Origin: Lachnospiraceae oral taxon 107 str. F0167
Lineage (GTDB): Bacteria; Bacillota; Clostridia; Lachnospirales; Lachnospiraceae
Length of the DNA: 64,000 nucleotides
Reading direction: 5' to 3'
Assembly (NCBI GenBank): GCA_000209465.1
Contig: GL890593.1
Span: 34,470 to 98,469 of the forward strand
A program made the translations under genes and the position numbers. Of this stretch, positions 41,195 to 49,423 are shown piece after piece (the first letter of the stretch is position 1; each line of letters begins with the position of its first letter). The notes below the pieces were generated by a model that was not told the origin of the DNA, did no database searches, and was given only the letters and a program-made list of their open reading frames with translations.

Positions 41195-41638
41195 ATGAAT
41201 GAACCTGAAAGAACCGAATGGCAGATACGCTGCGCATTTAACGGCTTCTGCAAGCGGACATTGAAAAACGAAAGTATCAATGCCCATCGGGATCTTAAAA
41301 AGCGGCAGGCACACGAAATTAACTTTTCCGACCTGACACCGAAAGAGGAAAACCAACTTTATACCTGTGAAGATTTTTTTACGGAAGATAAAGAAGAACA
41401 AACATTTTTCGCAGGTGGAAAGGAATTGAGTGCAAATCTTATTGCCGATGCGATCCACAGCTTGCCGGAAGAAAAAAGAAGAGCTGTCCTGCTCTACTAC
41501 TTCTTTGATATGAGCGATGCGGAAATCGCAGCACTCTATCAGATTCCGAGAAGCACAGTGCAGTATCGAAGAACCAGCTCATTTGAGCTGTTGAAACGCT
41601 ATTTGGAGGAACACGCTTATGACTACCCAGGCTGGTAA
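41195..41638 (+). CDS. Sigma-70-like transcription factor (Tn916 Orf7-like)
   Basis: The start ATG 41195 follows a perfect AAAGGAGGTGA; the apparent longer frame upstream runs through the attenuator and is not used. The 147-residue protein has a sigma region 4 in residues about 88-140 (LPEEKRRAVLLYYFFDMSDAEIAALYQIPRSTVQYRR, whose HTH is DAEIAALYQIPRSTVQYRR). In Tn916 the equivalent Orf7 drives the xis-int and transfer genes when transcription passes the leader. The N-terminal half, QIRCAFNGFCKRTLKNE, matches conjugative-transposon homologues. It overlaps the HTH gene by 20 nt. Confidence 0.85.
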   Translation: MNEPERTEWQIRCAFNGFCKRTLKNESINAHRDLKKRQAHEINFSDLTPKEENQLYTCEDFFTEDKEEQTFFAGGKELSANLIADAIHSLPEEKRRAVLLYYFFDMSDAEIAALYQIPRSTVQYRRTSSFELLKRYLEEHAYDYPGW

Positions 41639-41870
41639 AACAACCGATGATGAACGCGGCTTGTTGCCTTATCCGGTAATCATAGCCGCAACCAAAGGAG
41701 AGCCACAGGCAATGAATATTGTCTGCCAGCATTACGCAGGCTATATCGCACACCTTTCTATGAGAAAGCTCCGTGATGAACGGGGAAACACCTATTACGG
41801 CATAGATGAGGATATGCGAGATCGCCTTCGCTCAAAGCTCATGCAGGCTGTCCTGATTTTCAAGATTTAA
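41619..41870 (+). CDS. Helix-turn-helix conjugative transposon protein (Tn916 Orf8-like)
   Basis: The 83-residue protein starts at ATG 41619, 8 bp after GGAGG and within the sigma gene. It contains LPYPVIIAATKGEPQAMNIVCQHYAGYIAHLS, reduced here to the HTH_16 core IIAATKGEPQAMNIVCQHY. This is the family of Tn916 Orf8, the partner of the sigma factor in the ICE control circuit. It is intact and followed by a 430-bp stretch without a gene. Confidence 0.85.
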   Translation: MTTQAGKTTDDERGLLPYPVIIAATKGEPQAMNIVCQHYAGYIAHLSMRKLRDERGNTYYGIDEDMRDRLRSKLMQAVLIFKI

Positions 41871-42299
41871 GATTGTAACAATCTGCGCTCCCCTTTCCGC
41901 AGACAAGGCAGAAAATACTTGCCGCCTGTTCTTTGACAAATATACCCGCAAGATAACGGCGGCGTATCATAGGGCAAACCGGACACTTTCCTTTTGTGCC
42001 TTAGCTGTGCGGAGAATACGCCATGACACTTCCCTACACGGAAGCCGAGCGAGAAATATTCTACCGCAAAGCAAGCGTAGCACCTTGCAAGCCATGACAG
42101 CACAAAATATATAATGATACTCCCTTACAGCCACAGTCCGAGCGTTAGAAGCGTCGCAGGCAATGGGTAGGGCTACATGAGAACCATGCAGGGGTGAGAT
42201 TCCCGTGAGGCTAATGCTTACAGCCATCCGGTAATGCCTTTCTTAAATATGAATATCAGAACTTTTACTTATACCTATTTTGAGAAAGGGGGCGATGAG
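41871..42299 (+). other. Gene-free control region between the HTH protein and xis
   Basis: No convincing gene is present apart from a 24-codon frame at 42024-42098. Small hairpins occur: CTGCG/CGCAG (41884-41902) and GGGG-TGAGATT-CCC (42191-42204), followed by GGCT/AGCC (42209-42225). The last block superficially resembles a cobalamin-riboswitch core but lacks the rest. It may control xis-int transcription. Confidence 0.4.
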
Positions 42300-42503
42300 A
42301 TGAATCAAACGGATGTGCCTATCTGGGAGAAATATACCCTTACCATAGAAGAAGCGGCAAAGTATTTTCGCATCGGAGAAAATAAGCTGCGAAAACTGGC
42401 AGAAGAAAATCCTACTGCAAATTGGGTTATATTAAATGGCAACCGTATTCAGATCAAGCGCAGACAGTTTGAAAAAATGATCGATACGGTTGACACAATC
42501 TAA
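42300..42503 (+). CDS. xis: Excisionase (Tn916 Xis type)
   Basis: The start ATG 42300 follows GAAAGGGGGCG; upstream in-frame ATG codons lack a ribosome site. The 67-residue protein reads [20 protein letters not shown], then [17 protein letters not shown] and [17 protein letters not shown]. It is very close to Tn916 Xis as I know it. It bends DNA at the element ends to favour excision by Int. The integrase follows 75 bp downstream, with a separate promoter-like region between them. Confidence 0.95.
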   Translation: MNQTDVPIWEKYTLTIEEAAKYFRIGENKLRKLAEENPTANWVILNGNRIQIKRRQFEKMIDTVDTI

Positions 42504-42511
42504 TGGAGATC

Positions 42512-42553
42512 GAGCCTTGACGATGGTATAATAGATATAGCATATCAAGGCTC
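42512..42553 (+). promoter_or_regulatory. Inverted repeat with extended -10 promoter before int
   Basis: GAGCCTTGA (42512-42520) and TCAAGGCTC (42545-42553) are a perfect 9-bp inverted repeat. Between them lies TGGTATAAT (42524-42532), an extended -10 box. The repeat can act as an operator or, followed by TTT, as a weak terminator between xis and int. Confidence 0.55.
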
Positions 42554-42578
42554 TTTCCGTCTTGGAAAGGAGCATAAA

Positions 42579-43769
42579 ATGTCAGGAAAAAGACGGGACA
42601 GCAAGAACCGAGTTTTGCGGTCAGGTGAGAGCCAGAGAAAAGACGGGAGATATGCTTACAAATATACAGATACCTTTGGGAAACCGCAATTTGTGTACGC
42701 ATGGAAATTAGTTCCTACGGATAAGACCCCTAAGGGTAAGCGTGAGGATAAATCCCTGCGTGAAAAGGTTAAGGAAATACAAAAAGACCTTGATGACGGG
42801 ATTGACCCTGTAGGAAAGAAAATGACCGTATGCCAGCTTTATGAGAAGCACATACGAAATCATGCAAATGTAAGGCATGGTACAAAACAAGGTCGAAAGC
42901 AGCTCATGAGAATACTTGAGAAAGATACAATCGGAGCATGCAGCATTGAGAATGTAAAAATGTCTGATGCAAAGGAATGGGCTTTACGCATGAAAGAAAA
43001 AGGCTATTCTTTTATCACGATTAGCAACCATAAGCGTTCTCTAAAGGCAGCTTTTTACACCGCTATTCAGGATGACTGTATCAGAAAAAATCCTTTTGAC
43101 TTTCATATCAATACAGTTATTGAGGATGACACCGAGCCGAAAATTCCTCTTTCGCCCATGCAGGAAGAAAGCCTGCTTTCCTTCGTGAAAAGCGATAAGG
43201 TCTATTACAAGTATTATGATGAGCTTATCATTCTGCTTGGAACAGGACTTCGTATTTCCGAGTTTTGCGGACTAACGGACAGTGATATTGACTTTGAGAA
43301 TCGGACAATCAATGTAGATCATCAGCTTCAATACTCCGGTAAAAAGTCCTACCGCATAGAAACTCCGAAAACGGAAAACGGCATTCGTAAAATTCCAATG
43401 AGTGACCGCGTACTGGAAGCCTTGCAGAGAGTGATGCAGAACCGAAGAAAAAGCGATTTTACTGTTGACGGTTATACAGGCTTTCTCTTTCTTACAAGAA
43501 ACGGAACACCTCAAAACTACATTAACTATGATATTATGTTTCGCAAACTTGTAGAAAAGTACAACAAGAAACACGAGGAAGTTTTGCCGGTGGTAACAAC
43601 ACCTCATACTCTGCGGCACACATTCTGTACCAATATGGCAAATGCGGGAATGAATCCGAAAGCCTTGCAGTATCTTATTGGACACGCCAACATAACGATG
43701 ACCCTGAACTATTACGCACACGCCACCTTTGACAGCGCACAGGCGGAATTTTTCAGACTGGTGGCTTAA
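42579..43769 (+). CDS. int: Tyrosine integrase, Tn916 Int type
   Basis: The 396-residue recombinase excises and inserts the element. The N-terminal arm-binding domain (KRRDSKNRVLRSGESQRKDGRYAYKYTD; core GESQRKDGRYAYKY) is the Tn916 Int type that recognises DR2 arm sites. The core-binding domain spans about 85-175. The catalytic domain has Arg in GTGLRISEFCGL near 223, HTLRHTFCTNMANAG near 342 (His and second Arg), HANITMTLNYYAH with the nucleophilic Tyr near 378. GGAAAGGAG precedes ATG 42579. It lies next to the right arm sites, 15 bp beyond its stop, as expected. Confidence 0.96.
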   Translation: MSGKRRDSKNRVLRSGESQRKDGRYAYKYTDTFGKPQFVYAWKLVPTDKTPKGKREDKSLREKVKEIQKDLDDGIDPVGKKMTVCQLYEKHIRNHANVRHGTKQGRKQLMRILEKDTIGACSIENVKMSDAKEWALRMKEKGYSFITISNHKRSLKAAFYTAIQDDCIRKNPFDFHINTVIEDDTEPKIPLSPMQEESLLSFVKSDKVYYKYYDELIILLGTGLRISEFCGLTDSDIDFENRTINVDHQLQYSGKKSYRIETPKTENGIRKIPMSDRVLEALQRVMQNRRKSDFTVDGYTGFLFLTRNGTPQNYINYDIMFRKLVEKYNKKHEEVLPVVTTPHTLRHTFCTNMANAGMNPKALQYLIGHANITMTLNYYAHATFDSAQAEFFRLVA

Positions 43770-43783
43770 AGGAAAAGAGATGT

Positions 43784-43802
43784 TTTACTACTTCTTTACT
43801 AC
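43784..43802. repeat. ICE right-end arm sites, paired TTTACTAC
   Basis: TTTACTAC at 43784-43791 and 43795-43802 has the same 11-bp spacing and orientation as the left-end pair (9348-9366). The AT-rich stretch 43803-44048 holds the element end and no gene; GCCTGT-AAAG-ACAGGC (43876-43891) is flanked by two ACCGGCA copies. Confidence 0.7.
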
Positions 43803-43990
43803 CTTTCAAAGCGAAAACACAAGCGGATTTAAGAAAATATGTGAGTATCTCCCGATAGATAAAATACCGGCAATGCCTGTAAAGACAGGCTATACCGGCA
43901 TATAAGAAGTTTTGAGAAGATAGTTAAAAATCGTATTAGAGTTTATATAAATATTTAATAATTGATTTACTGGTATTGATTGTAAAAAAT

Positions 43991-43999
43991 TGATATAAT
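43991..43999 (+). promoter_or_regulatory. Extended -10 promoter of the SPFH gene
   Basis: TGATATAAT at 43991-43999 lies 50 bp before the start codon. No clear -35 box is seen, which is normal for an extended -10 promoter. Confidence 0.45.
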
Positions 44000-44048
44000 C
44001 ATAGTAATTATCGCTTTAAAAATTAAGCGCAACAGGAGGTTAGAATCT

Positions 44049-45362
44049 ATGGGACTTATTTCAGCTATAAGCGGTGCAGCAGGTGGTGTACTGGCAGATT
44101 CATGGAGAGACTATTTCTATGAGGATTCATTGGAAGGTGATTTACTCGTAACAAAAGGTAAAAAAAGAGTGGACCAGAGAGGTTCAAATAATAAATCTAC
44201 AAATAATGTTATTACAGACGGCTCTATTATTGCGGTGGCGGACGGTCAGTGTATGATAGTGGTTGAAAACGGAAAAATAAAGGATGTCTGTGCCGAAACC
44301 GGGAAATATGTATACAGTAATACTGAAGAGCCTACTATTTTTGCAGGTAATCTTAAAGAAACTGTAAAAAGGACATGGGAGCAGTTTAAGAGCAGATTGG
44401 CGTTTGGAGGCGGTGCTACCGGAGATACCAGAGTCTATTATATCAATACAAAGGAGGTACCGGGATTTAAATTCGGAACTTCCACACCTATACCATACAG
44501 AATAGTGGATTCAAATATCGGACTTGATATTGATTCCAAAATCAGATGTCATGGTGAATATTCTTTCAAAATAGTAGATCCTTTACTTTTTTATCAAAAT
44601 GTAACAGGAAATATAGCAGGTGATTACAGACTTGAGGGGAAGCTTTTAGATCAGATGACTGCAGATCTTTTAAATTCGCTTCAGCCTGCATTTGGAAGAC
44701 TTTCGGGAATAGGCTCAAGATACAGTGATATTCCTAATCATGCTATGGAGCTTGCGGATGAGCTTAACAGTATAATGTCAAGTAAGTGGGGAGACAGACT
44801 TGGAATTGAGGTTGCTTCATTTGCAATAAGCGGTATGTCTATTCCACCGGAAGATGAGGACATGATAAAGCAGCTTCAAAGAACAGCTGTTTTCCAGAAA
44901 GCATCTATGGCGGCTGCAAACCTTAGTTCGGCACAGGCTGATGCTATGAGAGATGCGGCAAAAAATACAGCAGGTGCTATGATGGGATTTGCAGGTATGA
45001 ATATGGCAAGTCAGATGGGCGGAATGAATGCCAATCAGCTCTATCAAATGGCAGCAAATGAGCAGGCACAGCAGCAGGCTAATCAACAAATATATGGTAA
45101 TCAACCAAATATGAACGGTATGCCGCAGCAGGGCAATCAGATGTCACAGGGCGGTAATGCTATGCCGCAAAGCGGCGGTCAGCAGGCGGCGGATGGCTGG
45201 ACTTGCAGCCAAGGTCATTCACATAATACAGGAAAGTTCTGCTCAGAATGTGGAGAGCCTAAGCCTGTAGCAGCTCAAATTCATTGCTCGTCATGCGGAT
45301 ATACTCCAAATGATCCGAGCAATCCTCCAAAGTTTTGCCCGGAGTGTGGAAAACCGTTCTAA
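44049..45362 (+). CDS. SPFH-domain/YdjI-like protein with C-terminal zinc ribbons
   Basis: The 437-residue protein has an SPFH (stomatin/band 7-like) domain in residues about 20-290 (VPGFKFGTSTPIPYRIVDSNIGLDI; core GTSTPIPYRIVDSNIG), found in YdjI/virion-core-like bacterial proteins. A Met/Gln/Gly-rich flexible tract follows (about 318-375), then two zinc-ribbon knuckles (CSECGEPKP and SSCGYTPNDP with PKFCPECGKPF). AGGAGG precedes ATG 44049. No membrane helix is evident. Such proteins may scaffold membrane microdomains or respond to stress; the role here is unknown. First chromosomal gene to the right of the ICE. Confidence 0.82.
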   Translation: MGLISAISGAAGGVLADSWRDYFYEDSLEGDLLVTKGKKRVDQRGSNNKSTNNVITDGSIIAVADGQCMIVVENGKIKDVCAETGKYVYSNTEEPTIFAGNLKETVKRTWEQFKSRLAFGGGATGDTRVYYINTKEVPGFKFGTSTPIPYRIVDSNIGLDIDSKIRCHGEYSFKIVDPLLFYQNVTGNIAGDYRLEGKLLDQMTADLLNSLQPAFGRLSGIGSRYSDIPNHAMELADELNSIMSSKWGDRLGIEVASFAISGMSIPPEDEDMIKQLQRTAVFQKASMAAANLSSAQADAMRDAAKNTAGAMMGFAGMNMASQMGGMNANQLYQMAANEQAQQQANQQIYGNQPNMNGMPQQGNQMSQGGNAMPQSGGQQAADGWTCSQGHSHNTGKFCSECGEPKPVAAQIHCSSCGYTPNDPSNPPKFCPECGKPF

Positions 45363-45391
45363 ATTAGATGATTTAATTGAATGGAGACTTT

Positions 45392-45868
45392 ATGAATAAT
45401 ATAGACAAGGTAACCCTTACAATTCCTAAAGAAAAAAATATTGCATTGATTGCACATGACGGAAAAAAGCCTGATATTATAAAATGGTGTGAAGATAATA
45501 AGGATATACTGGCAAAGCATAAACTGTATGGAACAGGTACTACAGCCAGGCTTATTACAGAAAAGACGGGACTTACCGTGAAGGGGTATAACTCAGGTCC
45601 GCTTGGCGGAGATCAGCAAATAGGCGCCAGAGTGGTGGAAGGTAAGATAGATTTTGTTATATTCTTTACAGATCCGCTTACTGCAGCACCTCATGATCCT
45701 GATGTTAAGGCATTGCTTCGAATAGTACAGGTTTATGATGTACCTATGGCTATAAACAAATCAAGTGCCGATTTTCTTATAACATCTTCGCTTATGGATA
45801 CGGAATATGATCATGATGTTATAAATTTTAAAGAAAATATTTCCCAAAGGGTTAAGGAAATGTCATAG
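45392..45868 (+). CDS. mgsA: Methylglyoxal synthase
   Basis: The start ATG 45392 follows TGGAGA; a 5-codon longer form from 45377 has no ribosome site. The 158-residue enzyme converts dihydroxyacetone phosphate to methylglyoxal and phosphate, a glycolytic overflow bypass. Landmarks are IALIAHDGKKPDIIKWCEDN, the phosphate-binding GTGTTARLI, catalytic Asp in GPLGGDQQIGARV and FFTDPLTAAPHDPDVKALLR (core FTDPLTAAPHDPD). Length is normal. It lies 29 bp after the SPFH gene, and a zf-HC2 gene follows after 2 bp. Confidence 0.95.
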   Translation: MNNIDKVTLTIPKEKNIALIAHDGKKPDIIKWCEDNKDILAKHKLYGTGTTARLITEKTGLTVKGYNSGPLGGDQQIGARVVEGKIDFVIFFTDPLTAAPHDPDVKALLRIVQVYDVPMAINKSSADFLITSSLMDTEYDHDVINFKENISQRVKEMS

Positions 45869-45870
45869 AT

Positions 45871-46206
45871 ATGACTTGCAGGGAAGCCAGAAAGCTCATC
45901 ATACCGTTTATACATGATGAGCTTTCCATAGAAGAAACAAGAGATTTTTTGCAACATGTAAGGGGTTGCAAAGCTTGTATGGATGAGCTTGAAATCTATT
46001 ATATAGTTCACGTGGGACTGGATAAGTCGGATAGTGAGGACATCGAATATGATTTGACAGCTGCCCTTAACAGTCACATAAGAGAAGCATACCAGAGAAT
46101 TTTTATAATATTCCTGGGTATGGTTTTGAAGTATTCCATAAATACGCTTATGTTTTTCGGAGTATTTATCATAGCAATGATGCAATTAAGAATATGGTTC
46201 TTTTAG
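45871..46206 (+). CDS. zf-HC2 putative zinc-finger membrane protein (anti-sigma-like)
   Basis: The 111-residue protein begins with the zf-HC2 pattern: Cys3 in MTCREARKLIIPFIHDEL, then FLQHVRGCKACMDEL with the His and two Cys (about residues 29-36), as in anti-sigma factors such as RsgI/RseA-like ZAS proteins. A membrane segment follows (KYSINTLMFFGVFIIAMMQL, about 89-108). No sigma factor gene is adjacent, so the partner is unknown. It starts 2 bp after mgsA and stops 10 bp before polA, so it may be co-transcribed with both. Confidence 0.75.
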   Translation: MTCREARKLIIPFIHDELSIEETRDFLQHVRGCKACMDELEIYYIVHVGLDKSDSEDIEYDLTAALNSHIREAYQRIFIIFLGMVLKYSINTLMFFGVFIIAMMQLRIWFF

Positions 46207-46216
46207 TAGGAGATAT

Positions 46217-48859
46217 ATGAAAAAATTAGTTCTGATAGACGGACATAGTATTTTAAACAGAGCTTTTTACGGAGTTCCGGAGCTTTCAAACTCACAGGGA
46301 GTTCATACAAATGCGGTTTACGGTTTTTTGAATATTATGTTCAAAGTTTTGGACGAGGAGGCGGCTGATTATATAGCAGTCGCTTTTGACTTGTCTGCCC
46401 CTACATTCAGGCATAAGGCGTATGCGGAATATAAGGGTACAAGAAAGTCAATGCCTGATGAACTCAGGGAGCAGGTACCGCTTATAAAGGAAGTACTTTC
46501 ATCTATGAATATCCCCATTCTCACAAAGGAGGGATATGAGGCGGATGATATAATAGGTACTATTGCAAAGAGATATCAAAGTGATGAGGTTTTTGTCAGT
46601 GTATTATCAGGTGACAGGGATCTTTTGCAGCTTAGTGATACTCATATAAAAATAAGAATTCCAAAGACATCAAAGGGAGTGACTACAGTTCACGACTATT
46701 TGCCTGAGGATGTAATGAATGAATATGGTGTAACACCAAAGGAATTTATAGATGTAAAGGCACTTATGGGAGATACATCCGATAATGTACCGGGAGTACC
46801 TTCAATAGGTGAAAAAACAGCTACAAAAATAATACAGGAATATCATTCCATCGAAAATGCCATAGAACATGTGGATAAATTAAAACCGCCAAGGGCATCA
46901 AAGGCATTGGCTGAGCATATAGAAGATGCAAAGTTTTCAAAGATGCTTGTAACCATAGTGACAGATGCACCGATAGAAACGGAAATTTCCGATATGGTGG
47001 TGGGAAATCTTTATACAAAGGAGAGCCTTGAGTGGATAAATAAGCTGGAGTTTAAATCCTTCTTAAAAAGATATGAAAATGTAGAAACGACAAGTAATAT
47101 AGAAATAGAGACAGATATTATAAATACCGGGGAAAATTGGGAGAGCCTTTATAAAATCTTAAAAAAAGCAAGGGAATTCGGTATATCCGTTTGTTTGGAG
47201 GAAACTGCTATAAAAAGCTATCATACGAGTGAACTATATGCCATTTCCATTACTTTGGATAACAAAAGTTATATTATAAAGGATCTGGATAATATAGCAG
47301 AGATATTGGAGCAAATCACGGCTTTGGATGCAAAAAAATATATACTTTCTCTAAAGCCTCTTTTAAAATTGCTTAAAAGTATGGAAAATGCAAAGAATTT
47401 CTATGATATATCCGTAGCGGCATATCTTATAAATCCTTTAAAGGACAGTTATTTTGTTGAAGATATCGCCGGAGATTATATGGGAAGTGCCTGTTCTTCA
47501 AAGTCTGAGATGATAGGCAAGGCGAAGTTAAATGAGGTTTTAAGATTTAATGATGAAAAGGCGATAAATTACTTTGCTATGGAAAGTTATGTTGCAGTAC
47601 ATTCAGGAGAAAATATATTGAAAAAATTATCGGAGCTTGGGCTTGATGATTTATATAAAAATATAGAAATGCCTTTGATATATTCACTTGCAAAGATGGA
47701 GAATACCGGAGTAAGAGTGGATGAAGAAAGATTAAAAAAATATGCAAATACCTTGCTTGAAAAAATAGATAAACTTGAAGAAAGCATTATTTCAAAGGCG
47801 GGAGAGAGCTTTAATATAAATTCTCCAAAGCAGCTTGGAGAGATATTATTTGGAAAACTTAAACTCTCCGGAGGAAAAAAGACCAAGACGGGGTATTCAA
47901 CTGCCGCCGATGTACTTGAAAAGCTGGCTCTGGAGCATGAGATAATAAGAGATATACTTGAATACCGCCAGCTGACAAAGCTTAATTCAACCTATGCTAC
48001 AGGACTTGCAGGCTATATAAGAGAAGACGGTCGTATACATGGTACATTTAATCAGACCATCACAGCTACAGGGCGTATTTCATCCACAGAGCCGAATCTG
48101 CAAAATATTCCGGTAAGGACTGAGATGGGCAGCAAAATCAGGGATATTTTTGTGCCGAAGCCAGGATATGTATTTGTGGATGCGGATTATTCACAGATAG
48201 AGTTAAGAGTTCTGGCTTCGCTTTCAGGTGATGAAAAACTTATAGAAAGCTATCATTCTGCGGCAGATATACATGCAGCTACGGCATCACAGGTTTTCCA
48301 TGTGCCGCTTGAGGAGGTAACACCTGAACTTAGAAGAAATGCAAAGGCTGTAAACTTCGGGGTGGTTTATGGCATATCGGCATTCGGACTTTCAGAAGAC
48401 CTTAGTATATCCAGAAAAGAAGCGCTTGATTATATAAATAATTATTTTAAAATCTATGGCGGTGTAAAAAAGTTTTTGGATAAGCAGGTGGCTGATGCCA
48501 AGGAAAAAGGCTTTGTAAAGACAATGTTTGGAAGAATCAGACCTATACCTGAGATAAAAAGTTCCAATTTTATGACCAGATCCTTTGGTGACAGAGTGGC
48601 AATGAACTCACCGATACAGGGAAGTGCCGCAGATATTATGAAGATATCCATGCTTAAGGTGGATGAGGCGCTGAAAGAGAGCGGATATGATGCAAATATT
48701 GTATTGCAAATTCATGATGAGCTTTTGATAGAGGTAAAGGAAGAAGAGGCGGAGAAAGTATCAAAGCTTGTGGAGAAGACCATGAAAGAGGCTGTAAGTC
48801 TTAAAGTGCCTCTGGAAGTGGATGCCCACATAGGAAAAACATGGTTGGAGGCAAAATAA
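46217..48859 (+). CDS. polA: DNA polymerase I
   Basis: The 880-residue enzyme fills gaps and removes RNA primers. The N-terminal 5'-3' exonuclease (about 1-290) has LIDGHSILNRAFYG, GYEADDIIGT and KALMGDTSDNVPGVPSIGEKTA (core MGDTSDNVPGV). The central 3'-5' exonuclease-like region (about 300-470) lacks the DxE proofreading pair; the equivalent reads CLEET, so proofreading is probably absent as in Bacillus and Taq PolI. The polymerase domain has TATGRISSTEPNLQNIP, motif A VDADYSQIELR near 654, RRNAKAVNFGVVYG and motif C QIHDELLIEV near 830. AGGAGATAT precedes ATG 46217. Confidence 0.96.
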   Translation: MKKLVLIDGHSILNRAFYGVPELSNSQGVHTNAVYGFLNIMFKVLDEEAADYIAVAFDLSAPTFRHKAYAEYKGTRKSMPDELREQVPLIKEVLSSMNIPILTKEGYEADDIIGTIAKRYQSDEVFVSVLSGDRDLLQLSDTHIKIRIPKTSKGVTTVHDYLPEDVMNEYGVTPKEFIDVKALMGDTSDNVPGVPSIGEKTATKIIQEYHSIENAIEHVDKLKPPRASKALAEHIEDAKFSKMLVTIVTDAPIETEISDMVVGNLYTKESLEWINKLEFKSFLKRYENVETTSNIEIETDIINTGENWESLYKILKKAREFGISVCLEETAIKSYHTSELYAISITLDNKSYIIKDLDNIAEILEQITALDAKKYILSLKPLLKLLKSMENAKNFYDISVAAYLINPLKDSYFVEDIAGDYMGSACSSKSEMIGKAKLNEVLRFNDEKAINYFAMESYVAVHSGENILKKLSELGLDDLYKNIEMPLIYSLAKMENTGVRVDEERLKKYANTLLEKIDKLEESIISKAGESFNINSPKQLGEILFGKLKLSGGKKTKTGYSTAADVLEKLALEHEIIRDILEYRQLTKLNSTYATGLAGYIREDGRIHGTFNQTITATGRISSTEPNLQNIPVRTEMGSKIRDIFVPKPGYVFVDADYSQIELRVLASLSGDEKLIESYHSAADIHAATASQVFHVPLEEVTPELRRNAKAVNFGVVYGISAFGLSEDLSISRKEALDYINNYFKIYGGVKKFLDKQVADAKEKGFVKTMFGRIRPIPEIKSSNFMTRSFGDRVAMNSPIQGSAADIMKISMLKVDEALKESGYDANIVLQIHDELLIEVKEEEAEKVSKLVEKTMKEAVSLKVPLEVDAHIGKTWLEAK

Positions 48860-49419
48860 TGAATATTTTGCTCCTCGGCGGCATAGGTTCCGGAAAAAGT
48901 GAAGCTTTAAAAATACTTAAAGAAGAATTTTCTGCAAATATTATTGAGGCTGATAAAATAGCACATTTTTTATATGAAAAAGACAGGACAGGATATACTG
49001 CCCTAAAGTCTGTTTTTGGAGATTTGATACTGGATGATAAAAAAAACATTGATAGAAAAAAATTAGGTGATATACTTTACTATGATAAAGACAAACTGCA
49101 TAGGGTAAACGGTATAATACATCCATTGGTAAATGATGAAATCAAAAGAAGACTTTTAGAGAACAGATTAAATGTGGTGGAGCAGGCACTTTTGCCGAAT
49201 GATAAAAAAATCTATAATTCCATCTGGTATCTGCATACGGATAAAGATATCAGGATAGAGAGATTGATAAATACAAGAGGCTTGGAAAGAGATAGGATAG
49301 AGCAGATAATCTCAAAGCAGCCAAATGAGTCCGAGTTTGAGGCTATTGCGGATATAATTATACAAAATAACGGTGACAGGTCTGAATTGGAAAAAAACAT
49401 AAGAGAGGCTTTGAGGTGA
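48859..49419 (+). CDS. coaE: Dephospho-CoA kinase
   Basis: The start ATG 48859 overlaps the polA stop by 1 nt (TAATG) and follows TTGGAGG. The 186-residue kinase catalyses the last step of coenzyme A synthesis. It has a P-loop, LLLGGIGSGKSEALKIL, at residues 4-20 and NIIEADKIAH (Asp/Ala-Asp metal motif), followed by GIIHPLVNDEI and the Arg-rich lid INTRGLERDRIEQIISKQ (core RGLERDRIE). It is somewhat divergent in the middle (VVEQALLPN where many have VLDVPLLFE), but the fold signature is clear. The polA-coaE pair is common in Firmicutes. Confidence 0.85.
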   Translation: MNILLLGGIGSGKSEALKILKEEFSANIIEADKIAHFLYEKDRTGYTALKSVFGDLILDDKKNIDRKKLGDILYYDKDKLHRVNGIIHPLVNDEIKRRLLENRLNVVEQALLPNDKKIYNSIWYLHTDKDIRIERLINTRGLERDRIEQIISKQPNESEFEAIADIIIQNNGDRSELEKNIREALR

Positions 49420-49423
49420 TATT

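Larger units (their letters stand above)
9297..43953. mobile_element. Integrative and conjugative element, Tn916/Tn1549 superfamily (ends approximate)
   Basis: An element of about 34.6 kb is defined by a Tn916-type integrase and excisionase at the right, a full type IV transfer module, a relaxase and MobC, and DR2-type integrase arm sites near both ends (9348-9366 and 43784-43802). The outer limits are estimates: they must lie outside the arm sites and between ridA and the SPFH gene. A 10-bp direct repeat TTTAATAATT at 9287-9296 and 43954-43963 is one possible junction pair but is AT-rich and may be chance. Transfer genes are visibly richer in GC than the flanking chromosome. Confidence 0.85.

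Noticed and set aside
42185..42230. Cobalamin riboswitch before xis
   Set aside because: Only a short GTGAGATTCCC-like stretch fits; the other conserved stems and the B12-box are not recognisable.
9287..43963. TTTAATAATT direct repeat (9287-9296 and 43954-43963) as the exact attL/attR cores
   Set aside because: The match is only 10 bp of A/T in two AT-rich stretches and is expected by chance at about this level; kept only as a possible boundary.
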